Of a DNA stretch of 64,000 nt, positions 41,501 to 59,700 are shown piece after piece. Both the position numbers and the translations under genes were made by a program. The first letter of the stretch is position 1, and every line of letters starts with the position of its first letter. A model generated the notes under the pieces. The model was not told the origin of the DNA, did not search any database, and was given only the letters and a program-made list of their open reading frames with translations. The DNA is from Leuctra nigra (lineage: Eukaryota; Arthropoda; Insecta; Plecoptera; Leuctridae), in assembly GCA_934045905.1 (NCBI GenBank), contig OW203762.1, positions 47,207,411 through 47,271,410 of the forward strand, read 5' to 3'.

Positions 41501-44480
41501 ATGACATGGCAACAATTGGTGAGGAATGACCGTTGCATGTTAGAACAAGTGATTAATAAACAACCATGTTTTGAAAATTAGTCAACACAGAGAAGAAGAA
41601 ATAGATTGTGATCTAACATGCGTGGGATGTAAAATATACAGCATCTTCTCAATTAAATCATTCAAACTTATTGTTTAGTTATTAACGACCACCGTGTCCG
41701 TGATTGATGGGGGAATGCAAGTGGCAAATTACTACCTTTGTCGTTCAGCCAACACGCCACTTTGTAATACGCTTCGTCCATGAGAGTAATGACGATTGCC
41801 AAGAGAATCTTGGGCAGATAGCTTAGAAAGAAGAAGTAGCCCTTATCCTCGATCTTGGCGTCACACCATTCCTGTAAATAACCTGTGCATTAGCCAGGGT
41901 ATCCAAATAATATTCAGTAAGTACTAGATTATCAAGATAGTTACTTTACCTGCAGTTGGAGGAAGCAAATCATGACCAGAAAGACAATGATGAGACATAA
42001 GAAAATGATTGGAACTGAAACAAAGTAGCGGAACACGTATCGTTTCCAGACTGGATATGTTGTCTCCAGACGTCCAGTGACTGGACTCACTTCCAATGTC
42101 CCCTGGAAAAAAGCATACGTACTATAAGTCTAGCTCTTGATGCTCATCATGAAGTAGTTGGAAAGAGAGCAAGTAGTACCGTGAACAGAGGTCGGGGCTC
42201 CATCAAAAGCTCATCGCATTGATCTAAAGTCCCCCAGCGATATGCTAGCTCCGCACTGTAGCGTTTCCAGGCTTCCACATAGACACTGGCCCACAGGACA
42301 TTGAAGAACGAGAAGAGAACGTAGCCAAAGTCCTCAGTGGCTTGGCTTCGTCCACAGAACCCGACCTAGAGAGGGACGATTACATGCAAGCCTCAAACTT
42401 GACACAGGTAGAGGTTGGTCAAGTAATGACAGTAACATTCAAGTATCTAGTACGTTTTGTATTGTCCACTTAACAACAACCGAATTCACATCCGTGCGTA
42501 AGATTGTTCTAAGAGTTTGAATCATGCTCAGAGATTGGGATATCTTACCCAGAACATAAAACCCACAACAGCCGGTACTATTAGAGCTGTAGTGTAGTGG
42601 CCCAACCAGGCAAAATACATTGCAATCTTCACACCAAAGTAACGACACACTGAATCTACAAGAAGAATATAATAGTACACATCGATCACTGGAAATCATT
42701 GGTTACAAGTAATAAAATTAACGCATTCTAGACTCCAGTTAGTAATGGACTAGCTTAACCGTGATAGACATCAAAACTAATCCTAGTTGTAAAATGGTAC
42801 CTATACCAAGGCAAGGTCAATGATCAATTTTAAATATTTAAATAATTATGAGATAAAGTGACCGGAATACCTAAGTGTTGATCACTCTATTTAATTCTGT
42901 ACAGAAACGAATAAGACGAGAGCAGATCTTCGATGAAGACATTCATCGATGGACATGCGTCAACAACCATGCCTCGGAATGTTCACCGAGTCACTCACCA
43001 ATTGGCTGCTGATGAAAGAAGGCTTGAACCCAGGTCTTCTGTAAGTGCTCCAGTACCGGAGGGTCATGAAGGGGAAACACCTGCGTTATAACTCCTGCAG
43101 CTATGCACTTGGGCACTGCAAAAAGAACATAGGTACCTACCATCAAGACTCAAACAAGAGCAGCAACTTCCTTCACAAATTAGCTCTTCTATGGAAATGT
43201 AGTCATTTGTAATACAATAAAAACACTGAATTTGATTTGCTTCAAAAGAATGTATAGGTACCTATATTTGTTAAATACTAAATAGTAACCTAATTAAAAT
43301 GAATTTATCTAAATAATTTATTTTATTACTTGAGCTTTTTTTATTTATCTGATTAATTTTAACTTTTAATTCAACCAGAAACAATGAAGACATATTTTTA
43401 CATCTGCAACACTTATAAACTTCTTAAACCTTGGTATTGGCAGAAATGTATTATTCACATCCTTGATTTGATCAAAATCTAAAATATTATGATCTCATTT
43501 TTGACCTGATAAGGCAGCATTTCTCCTTGAGAATGTGGTGTGGTCATGTGAACCGGTGGACGACTAGAAATTTACTTAATTATGGCATTAAAATACATTA
43601 ATTATTCTACTTTTGATTCTCACTAACCGATGGCCTGACCCTCGATGAGCTTTAATCCACCGATTTCATCTGCCGGACCAGCTCGAAGTGTCTGTAGAAG
43701 ATGAAGCACGAGCCATTGTCGCTCCTGCGTAGTGAAGAATGACTCCTCGTCTTTTATGCCTTCGAAGCATGACGATTCTTGCTGGACAAACTCTTTCAAA
43801 CCTCCGCCGTATTCGGAACACAGTGTCTTGGGCAAGTGCAGCTCCTCAGACGCTTTTAACAGCCTGCACAAGAGAGAAAAGAGTCAGCAAAGATCCAATG
43901 AAATCCGATCAGAGATAACATCAACTCGACGACTCTACATACACGTTGAATGGCGCAGTGAGATAGAAGCCGTAGCTATCAGAGGACACGTGATGCCTGA
44001 CATGAACCACCAGACCAGGAGTTCCATCACGTAAACGAGACAACAGCCACATTAATGTGAAGTCTTGTGTGCCAGGTGGAAACATTAGAACGACATCACA
44101 TTCCTGTAAAGCGGACAAGTGAAGTATGACAACTGTCATTTAATGATGTCGAACCGATTTAAAACAATAAAGACTAAATAAATACTAAAGACTTACTTGT
44201 GTGGGTATGGTTTTGATCCAAAGTCGGCGGGGTGTCATTAGATGACCAGTGCAGGGAATTTTTCTTCGCAACATTCGGGAGGCTGTAGAAAGGAGAGTTG
44301 TATTGTATCAGTAACTTGAATCAAAAGTTCGTTAATCAGAGATTGCTAATGAAAAATATTCTGGTAGATACCATTGTCAAGCGTGTCTTTCGCACATGAC
44401 ATTAGTTTACGCTGACGTAGTGTCTGGTCCCCTCCGCCAGCTAGTACCTGCTCATTGACCACTTCTTCAGGCCCCTCCAT
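35549..44480 (-). CDS. ANO8: Anoctamin-8 (TMEM16H), complete
   Basis: Multi-pass TMEM16-family protein; ANO8 is known as an ER-plasma membrane tether that affects calcium signalling. Fifteen coding exons give 1017 aa: 44480-44372, 44282-44197, 44103-43943, 43863-43628, 43115-42999, 42655-42549, 42365-42180, 42102-41950, 41871-41736, 41366-41311, 40460-40386, 38720-38490, 37488-37159, 36795-36617, 36440-35549. All phases match. Family landmarks in order: ECDVVLMFP, VRHHV, FGVKIAMYFAWLG, ELAYRWGTLD, NYRLETKYENHLI, FQFVNSFLSLFYI, NNFIEIRSDAFKL (helix carrying Glu and Asp conserved in calcium-gated relatives), RPFGQRV. The last 297 codons are a charged tail with a Lys/Glu/Ala-rich coiled-coil stretch. 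The start ATG follows a probable 5' UTR intron (44519-44593). Shorter than human ANO8 (about 1230 aa), mostly in low-complexity regions. Confidence 0.94.
38822..39140 (-). mobile_element. 3' remnant of a non-LTR retrotransposon
   Basis: The - strand frame 39115-38906 contains RRVGRPRAREKW...DVQERL...WEDRKKWKKLV, the basic motif found at the C-terminus of many LINE reverse-transcriptase proteins (GRPRxRW...W..DRxxW). It is followed by an (ATT)n tail near 38815-38828. Everything upstream is missing, so it is a 5'-truncated dead copy in an ANO8 intron. Confidence 0.65.
39364..39622. repeat. Perfect 122-bp palindrome with 15-nt loop
   Basis: Arms 39364-39485 and 39501-39622 appear to be exact reverse complements over their whole length, with a poly-A/poly-T tip. 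The arm contains CTGAAGAAGGTGTGTAAAAA, a word type common in dispersed insect repeats. It lies in (TA)n/(TAATAG)n simple sequence within the ANO8 intron. A recent foldback element or an assembly artefact are both possible. Confidence 0.85.
39728..40184. mobile_element. hAT-type MITE, 457 bp
   Basis: The 18-bp terminal inverted repeats TAGTGATGCCATCGGGTA (39728-39745) and its complement (40167-40184) are flanked by a perfect 8-bp duplication GTATTTAG (39720-39727 and 40185-40192). Inside each end is a GGGTACCCGG-rich block, then an A(n)T(n) tract (39800-39840 and 40077-40110). No coding capacity. Confidence 0.9.
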
Positions 44481-44593
44481 CTTCGATTCAAGAGAAGTGA
44501 AGAACACGAAAAGGGTGTCTGATAAAGGACGGTTGTTTTAATTGATGTTTAATTCTTCATGAGGAATGTATACTGTCGTGACACTATTTTTAC

Positions 44594-44808
44594 CTGTGAA
44601 GGCGTAATCACACGCAAAATTCACTTCATTTTTTCCACAGTCTTCTAAAAATATGTCTGCGCCTTGAAGGTCAACCCACAGCCCGCTCTAAATTATTGAC
44701 TTTTGTTTTTGTTTGAGGTTTCGTTGCCATAGCAACCAATATAAACTTAACCTCTACACTTCAAACTGTCGATATTTTGATATGACAACAGACACACTTC
44801 ACTTTAAC
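44594..44808. promoter_or_regulatory. Probable bidirectional promoter of ANO8 and TMEM67
   Basis: ANO8 starts leftward and TMEM67 rightward from this interval. The ANO8 leader exon (donor at 44593, exon about 44594-44700) and the TMEM67 signal-peptide ATG (44809) are separated by about 110 bp, so the two transcripts must start within or across this stretch. No TATA box is evident. Confidence 0.6.
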
Positions 44809-51690
<6,882 letters not shown>

Positions 51691-53701
51691 ATCGCTCAAC
51701 TCATGGCTAAGCAGTAGGTAATGTATCGACTGAGTGTCATCGGAATTGTCATCGATCATCTGCCAAGGTAGTACACCCCTAGTCACTGGAAAGGAGACAA
51801 TATTAAGAAGAGGATCCAGGCTGATTTTTACACTTAGGAAATAAGTTTGTCTAATATACGAAACATAGTTTTTAATAAAATGATATGATCTTCAGCTAGA
51901 TACAGAGTCAATCTACTTTTTTTATTATTACGTATTATCTATAGAGGTTTCACAATTATTGTTCTATACAATTATTTTAGTTTTCACCTACTCGGATAAT
52001 ATATTGGTAAATATCATGATTCATGAGTTATTAATTCCATGGTAATGTATACAGTATTTGTGGAATTTCGTAAACTTCTTTGTCTCAGTCAATATCACTT
52101 GTAAATAGTTTTATTTATTAATATTCAGTTATCATATTGATTATTGTTTATAAATACTTTACACATCTTTAAAATACAAATATTATTAAAATCCGAATTA
52201 CCTCGCGGCAATCTACTACCTACCACTAGGACTACGAATACATTATCTATATCTTGCATTTGGTTCATTTTTCACCCTGTATTATACAAATTATTGTTTG
52301 TGTATAATTGTTATTTTGGTTACATGCACGTATTTCATTTTACTAATGAAAATAATCTCATTTAAGTTGAGTGGACATTATTTATTGTGTGTGTATTTTA
52401 TATGTAATGCACACTTATTTACTTTATAGCAAGGTCATATTTACTTTTTATTATGAAAATAAAATGTATTCGAATGTACTTATTATCCTGAAAAAAATAT
52501 TAATAATTTTTCCTGTTACAATGTTCTAAAAAAATTTCGATATTTGCGAAGAAAATGTACTTAGAAAAATTATGTGGAATGTTTTAAGGAGGGATCTCCG
52601 AATTTCACTTATGTATAGAAATTGTTCAAATTTCGCATATAAATAGTTTTTTATGTTCTGCATCATAATATGGCGAGAAAAGGTGGTCAACGTGAACTAA
52701 TTTTCGAGATATATCACATCAAAGTTACAGCTTTTTTCTCAGTTTAACATTGCGACCATACGGAAAAAGTCATGCTGATATTTTTAAATGTGTATTTGGC
52801 TGCTTTCCCACCTATAGAATTTTTTGAAAAACTGCTATAGCATGTATCAGATGCAATATTTTATTTTAACATTTTTAAATGTATACCTTCGTGGATGTTT
52901 TACTGAGCTATGAAGGTTTTAATGCATTATTTTTACGTTTTTCCATCTGAAAAGTGCAGTTTTACATGTAAAATTGTGTTGCCATGGTAAAACGGTCTTC
53001 TAGAAATTCAAAATTCTTTGCAAATTTGTAGAAATTTCCATAAGACCGTGATTATATCCCTTATCCCTCCTTAAGGTGGCAGGTATAAAGAGTGTTGGTT
53101 CCATGTTTTGCTGATCACATGATTGGTGGCAGAATGTTGGACAATAAACTCCTCTCACAACTTGCAAATTCTCCACTCGATGTCGGGGTGTTTGATAAAT
53201 AAGTCGAGGGCGCTTGGGGCGTCTTGAGGAACAGATCTGTCTAGAACTAGATTTCATCTGCCGTCGCCTCTGCTCGAGCGCGGGAGATTTTCTGTTCTTT
53301 TCTGTGCAAGTTTTGTTAATACCACTCTGTAGGTAAAATGTTCGGTGACATTTTCTTGTCTCTATTCATCACGGACAACATTTCAATTTATTCTCCCAGC
53401 AGGGTGAAAGCAAAGACGTGAAAGGTTGCGGCCTTCGCTCACTCCATAGGTCTATTTATCAAACATCCCCAGTCAAGAGAGGAGAAAAACATCTCGCACC
53501 GTCAGACCAAAATACCTCTACTACTTTCTTTTGATGGCAGAACAGAAGAAATGAACAACGAGAATTTCAAAAGTTTTGATTTTAACTGACGTCATTTCTG
53601 AGAAGTGTTGTATGAATAAATATAGGCCTCAATAAAAGAGCTGGACCAAAGAGGATAGAGTCTGACGGCACGGGGCGGCGGCGCCTCTTGCATGATCTCG
53701 A
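51691..53701. other. Convergent 3' flanks of TMEM67 and the RGK gene
   Basis: AATAAAA at about 51876 and 52458 could end the meckelin transcript. The - strand frame 53257-53000 has no recognisable features and is not called. The segment 52588-53070 looks like a small transposon. Confidence 0.5.
52588..53070. mobile_element. Possible TTAA-flanked MITE (piggyBac-like)
   Basis: The sequence GGAGGGAT at 52588 and ATCCCTCC ending at 53070 are short inverted repeats, each next to TTAA (52584-52587 and 53071-53074), the piggyBac target. The ends are short and the inner sequence has no coding capacity, so the call is tentative. Confidence 0.45.
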
Positions 53702-56700
53702 TTACAACACCAGCAGATTCTCGCAGGACTTGGACTTGCGCTTGATGCCCAGCAACTGTCTGAGCATGCGCTGTCCGCTGCCGATGCGCGCCTTCTGCTT
53801 CTTCTTCTTCTTCTTGCACGACTTGTCTCTGTTGCGCCGAGGATTTAGCTGCACTTGCGCCAAGATGCCGACCAGCAGCTCGTCGACGTTGTGGTCCAAC
53901 CCGCTGGAGGTCTCGATGAACTTGCAGCCGCAACTGTTGGCCAGCTTGCGTCCGGCTGCAACGACAACAATGGTCTCTTATTACAGGAACAATGAAAGCT
54001 TTGATACCATTTTTGCGTTTTCCGTTTTATTTTCTTCTAGCCAATCATTAATTAGTCTAGAGACCGCTCACGGCAGACTTATGATTGGTTTATGTAGTAG
54101 ACCAAGATTAAGGGTATATTTTATTATAAAAACCATAACAAATCATACTGTCGATATCACAAATAGCGAACCTGCGCGTTGTGTAAATCTACTTACCTAC
54201 TTGGGTTATGTTTTTGAGGAGGGTTGAGGGGGAGGAATGTACAATGAGGCCGTGGTACAATGTTTGAACTTATGGCGGTCTAAATTTTTACAACCCACTA
54301 GAAAGCTTCCACAGCAGACCCCAGGAAACCTATTTTCGAGCTCGTTCGAGTGCTCGTATAATCGAGCGTGACGTCAAAATGATGTCTTTACGAACACAAT
54401 AGCATTCAATCGGCCACGTCAGTTTATTATTTTATTTGGTCTGACGTCAGGCGACCGTGAAACCGTATGAAATTTGTCTCGACCTATCTCGAAAATAGAT
54501 ATTATTCCATCTGGCAGTGCCGCTCAGTCAAATAATGAATCTAATCCCTGGATCTACGCGTTTCAAACACTGGTGCAGGACCTCTGCTAAACCTTCAAAA
54601 GCAAATCACCTGCAGGTTTGCAGTGAAGAAGTCACTGCCATATTCTTCAAAATCAATTAAATTCATTATTATTTACACTAGATTTTTTCCTGGGGCTTAT
54701 CGTCGTACTGTTCTTCAGAGAGGCTAATGGCGACGGATGAATGATTATGATGATGATTGGGAGATGACGGTGAAGAGTAGGTAAGGATGGAAGGTGGGAA
54801 GGAGGCGGTCGTGGCCTAGTCGTAGGGTACCTTCGCAGCATTTGCCTGTCGACTGAGAGAATACCACGAAAAAAAACAGTCAGGAAGGACGGCCGTTGGA
54901 ATCGAACCCGGGCCTCCGGGAAACAAGTTCAGAGCGTTACCACTCAGCCATATCTGTCCGTAAATCCGTATTAATCGTGTTCCGTATTATCACACTATAG
55001 ATAATTTTAAAATACATTTTAAAACTTGGTCCCAAAAGCGTAAAAAATTTCCGCCGGGGCCAAATTGGGGGCTCTTACCACCCAAACCCCCCGCGATGGA
55101 TTAGGTTCGTTTTCGGTGGCGCTCTGGCACTTATTTTGATAGGACTGCACCCCTGCACTTGTACCTTTTCCTTTCTAAATGCGTTAGAACTTAGTTAGAG
55201 CATCACATCATATCGACAAACCGTCATCACGTCAGCTTCCGTCTTTACCGCCAACATTGCAATAGTAATAATACAATCACTGAAAATTATTGAACTTGAA
55301 ATGAAATGCTTTTTTAAGGCGGTGCAAGCGCTCGGCCGTTTTAGAAAATTGAGAGAGAAAAATGGTTTCTTAAATGGGTGTAACTTTGATAAGATGTTCA
55401 CATGATCAGTCTGATTGTATTTAAGTAGCACTTTTTAACTTTTGCTCCTTGCATTGTTAATATGGTTATTCAACAAAACCGCTCAAAATTAGGAAGTTTC
55501 CGAAACGATTGGAGACCAGGGGCTCTATTCTAGAACTTTTAAATTCCCAATTCCATTAGAATTCAATTCCATACAGTTAATCCTTATGGCCAATCGTTCT
55601 AGAATATACCTCCTGGAGGTCTACAATCACTGAAAATTATTGAACTTGAAATGAAATGCTTTTTTAAGGCGGTGCAAGCGCTCGGCCGTTTTAGAAAATT
55701 GAGAGAGAAAAATGGTTTCTCCTGGAGGTCTATTCTAGAACGATTTTCCAATTCCATTCTGATGGAATTCAGTCACGGCCATAAGGATTAACATTCTATG
55801 GAATTGAATTCTAGTGGCATTGGGACTTTTCTAGAATAGGGCCCCAGGCCCGTTAAGCAATTGATCTGAAATTTTAATCATGATTAGATAAAAGACAAAC
55901 TTATGGCTATCACTTGGCACGTTTTTAAAATAAAATGTCATACGGCACTAATTGAGTGAGACAAGAAAATATACAACTTTTCACCAAAATTCAACTAATT
56001 ATTGCTAATTAACGAAGGAAAAAAATAAAAAATGTACCAAGTGCCCTATGTTTGCCTTTTATCTAATCATGATTAAAATTTCAACTCATTTCGTCAACCC
56101 ATGTCTGTAATCGTATTCAAAAAAAGTGCCTGCAAGAAGCTGAAAATCGCTCGCGCTTGTACAACCTTAATATTGGTTTTTATACGTTGTCTGAAGGTAA
56201 ATTTATTGTGCTCAGGAAAAATTTTGTGAGTTTTGATTCGCCTTCATGTTTCGTCGTGACTCTTGTAAAATTAAACAGAATGTTTTATTCATTGTAATTT
56301 TCAATGTTACTAAGCTTTTAAAATGGATTTGGAAGAAAATCCTAGTCAAGTCAACGAACTCTTCAATGGACCGACCGCAGGGAATTTAAATCTATGCAAA
56401 TTTTGTTATTTCGCTAAAACCCAGCAATACCCACACGTGCATTTTTAAGAGTCTACGATACTTGATGAAATCCATGTCTTATAAAGCACAAAAAGGCGGC
56501 CCCTACTTTTTTCTAAACGGCTTTACCGATTGTCTTCAAATTTTCACAGGTTATAGATAAAGAGTAGATCTGTGTCTCAAGTGGCCCCAAAGTTTAATTT
56601 GTTGTTTAGTTATTTCAGGGCAGTGGTGCCAAAAGACTAATATATTGCCCATGTTAGCACTTCCTCAAACATTTTTTATTATTTTTTCGATCACTAGAGA

Positions 56701-59700
56701 CACAAATTAACTCTTAAGAGTCGACAGGACTCGCAGAAAATTTCGATTCCGATGTAAAAAAAATTATATAAATGCATGGAAATGCATTAGCTCTGGGTTG
56801 TACGTGACATTTGTGACATTTAATCGTGTGTTGCATGTTGCATATACTGCTGTGAAGTAAGTTATTTTAATACAAATACTGAAAACCACAAAAAACCATA
56901 AAAAGGCGGCCCCTACTTTTTTCTTAACGGCTTGTCCGATTGTTTTCAAAATTTAATAGCATAGAGGTAAAGATTAAATCTGTGTCTCTAGTGATCGAAA
57001 AAAAATTAAAAAAAATGTTTTTTCTCGTTTTAAGGAAGTGCTAACATGGGCAATATATGTGTCTTTTTGGAACCTCTGCCCTGAAATAACTTAACAAAAA
57101 ATAAAACTTTGGGGCTACTAGAGACACAGATCTACTTTTTATCTATAATCTGTGAAAATTTGAAGACAATCGGTAAAGCCGTTTAGAAAAAAGTAGGGGC
57201 CGCCTTTTTGTGCTTCATAAAACATGGATTTCATCAAGTATCGTAGACTCTTAATCTCTATGATGTTAAATTTTGAAACAATCGGTCAAGCCGTTAAGAA
57301 AAAAGTAGGGGCCGCCTTTTTATGGTGTTTTGTGGTTTTCAATATTTGATTTAAAATAACTTACTTCACAGCAGTATATGCAACATGCAACACACGATTA
57401 AATGTCACAAATGTCACGTACAACCCAGAGCTAATACATTTTCATGCATTTCTAGGATTTTTTTTACATCGAAATCGAAATTTTCTGTGAGTCCTGTCGA
57501 CTCTTAAGCACCGTCAATGTTTTTAATTACAAGGGCATTGCCCCCCAGCTATTGAGGGTGTATCCCACACAGGCCAATCACGAGCAATTACTAAATGAGA
57601 CAGCAATTAGTTCATCAGAAAACTCCGCGAAAACAACGTAAACAATGAATATGCATCAGCTATGTACAGCAGTCAATACTATGGCGCGAGTTAAATTATA
57701 TGTGGATTTAAATAATGCATACAAATAGTGCATTTCAATACATTAAATCTGACTTTTAAATATTAATGAACCATTTCAGTTGTTCCTGGTGCTGAAATTC
57801 GAAACAACTCATTTGTTGTATTTCTGTATACAGATCCGCATGGAAACGTATGGAATGAAAGAGTTACAAGTTAATGGATGGATTCTATATTTATACTTCC
57901 AGCCAGAGGGTTGTTTTCGTTAACTTTTCGCTGTTTTAATGGATGTATAGGTCAAAAAGCAGTTTGAAGGGCAAAGTAAAACAAGAGAATGGCGAAGTGG
58001 CAGTAATGTCTGGCGACGTAAAGTGCTCAGTTTGACCCAGTCGTGGGTTGACACTGAAGCTCGGAGAGATGCGCATCGAACAAGCAATTGCTGTCAATTA
58101 CCCCAAGTATCGAGCCCCACGAGAAAAGAACAATTAGTTGCGACTTGCATAGAAACCCATAGAAACATGATGAGTTAAATGAATCGATCAAGTTTAAGGA
58201 TCCAGTTTAATTAATTGTAAACAATTCCAGGAAGCAGTTGAAATTCAGAAAGCAATTATGTCATCGGACACGTTGTTTAAAATGTCTAGTGAAACAATTT
58301 GTAGTTGTCAGAAGTATCTAATAGAGATGTGATGTAAGTAATTGCATACTAAGTGCATATATTATGAAAGTTTTGAAATAAATTGATGTCATGATTCTTG
58401 TGCGATATTACGTAGAACCAAGTTTTATATCATTTTTTTCTGGATTGATCGTGAGTAGCATATTATCGGATACTTTTTTTGGACCTTCAGTAATTATGCT
58501 CTAAGTGAGGAAAGAGATTGTTGATTACGTATATTGAGAAAATTTGAATTTTGCTACAAACTCCAAACCCTATAATTTTCTGGAAATATATTAAAACACT
58601 TTTACATACGTATTATCTGAATAAGTGTTAATTGTCCCAGCAGTCGGCGCCGCGTGAGTGCGTGAGGTCAAGTATGTGGGTCATCTTGACCTGGGTCGTC
58701 GATCATCAGATAGAGGCATCCGTTGTGATTTATTCACCTTGTTATCTCGTTCTCGTCGCGTGTTCACACTAGAAGCTCTCAATGCAAACCGTCTTGGCGT
58801 ACATTTTTAATGGCAGTACGAATCGACGTCGCCAGGGGCCGAAGAGCGGCTTATGCCTTCTTGTTACCAAGGAAACGCCCCCCCCCCCCCCCCCCCCCCC
58901 CCACCCCCAACCCACCTGGCTGTGCCACGGGGCTGATCACGTCGTTTGAGAAGCTGTACAAGGATTGAGAGCAAGATCAGACATCTACATCATTGTTCGT
59001 ATAATTCCCGGCATTGATCTTCTACTGAGCCGTGTAATTGAGGAAAGGAACTGTAACCTTCTAAACAATACATCCGTAGATTACAACTCGTGGACTGTGT
59101 TTTTGCGACGAGAGAATAATTATACTAAACCCCCGCGATATTGTAGAAACAATTCACTGTTGGCATCAGAATGTTCTAGTTTATACGTTGAAATGATTCT
59201 AAAATACGTTCTTCTCTTCATTGTGCGACATCGAATATCCTCTAATCAGTTGCTTGACTGACATCCACCCCAGCCACTGGACCGTAACTCGACCAATCAC
59301 GTCCCTCCAGCCTGATCCTACACATTCCTCTACAGTCGGTCCCACCCTAACGCGGCAATGGAATCCATCAGCAAAACAATTATTTTGATTATTCCCACTG
59401 TTTAACTCCTACAGGACTGAAAACTGTTCGTATCCCAATCGAACAACGAATTTACACAAAAGAAATATCGGAAATTCCTATACTCTAAATGTTATGAAAG
59501 TAAAACAATCTCATTCCACTGCCACGTTTGGGTGGGACGGACTATAAACACTCTGTTGAAGTAGTCATTGCAGGAAAGTCATTACAAAGCCATGGTAATA
59601 AACCTAATCAGCTCTTAAACGTAACTACTGACTAACGCATTGGACCTAGTCCTTAGTGTCCGTATAAAGTTTAATGCGGCCCTCAGGGCCGACAAGAGCG

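Noticed and set aside
44594..44695. Upstream coding extension of ANO8
   Set aside because: Splicing the leader intron gives an open frame joined to the start, but it contains no Met after an upstream TAG, so it is treated as 5' UTR.
53000..53257. 85-codon open frame on the - strand
   Set aside because: No domain, no splice context linking it to the RGK gene, and it overlaps a probable transposon end.
54870..54958. Functional tRNA gene on the - strand
   Set aside because: A and B boxes are good, but the anticodon arm does not form and the sequence is embedded in repeat-like DNA.
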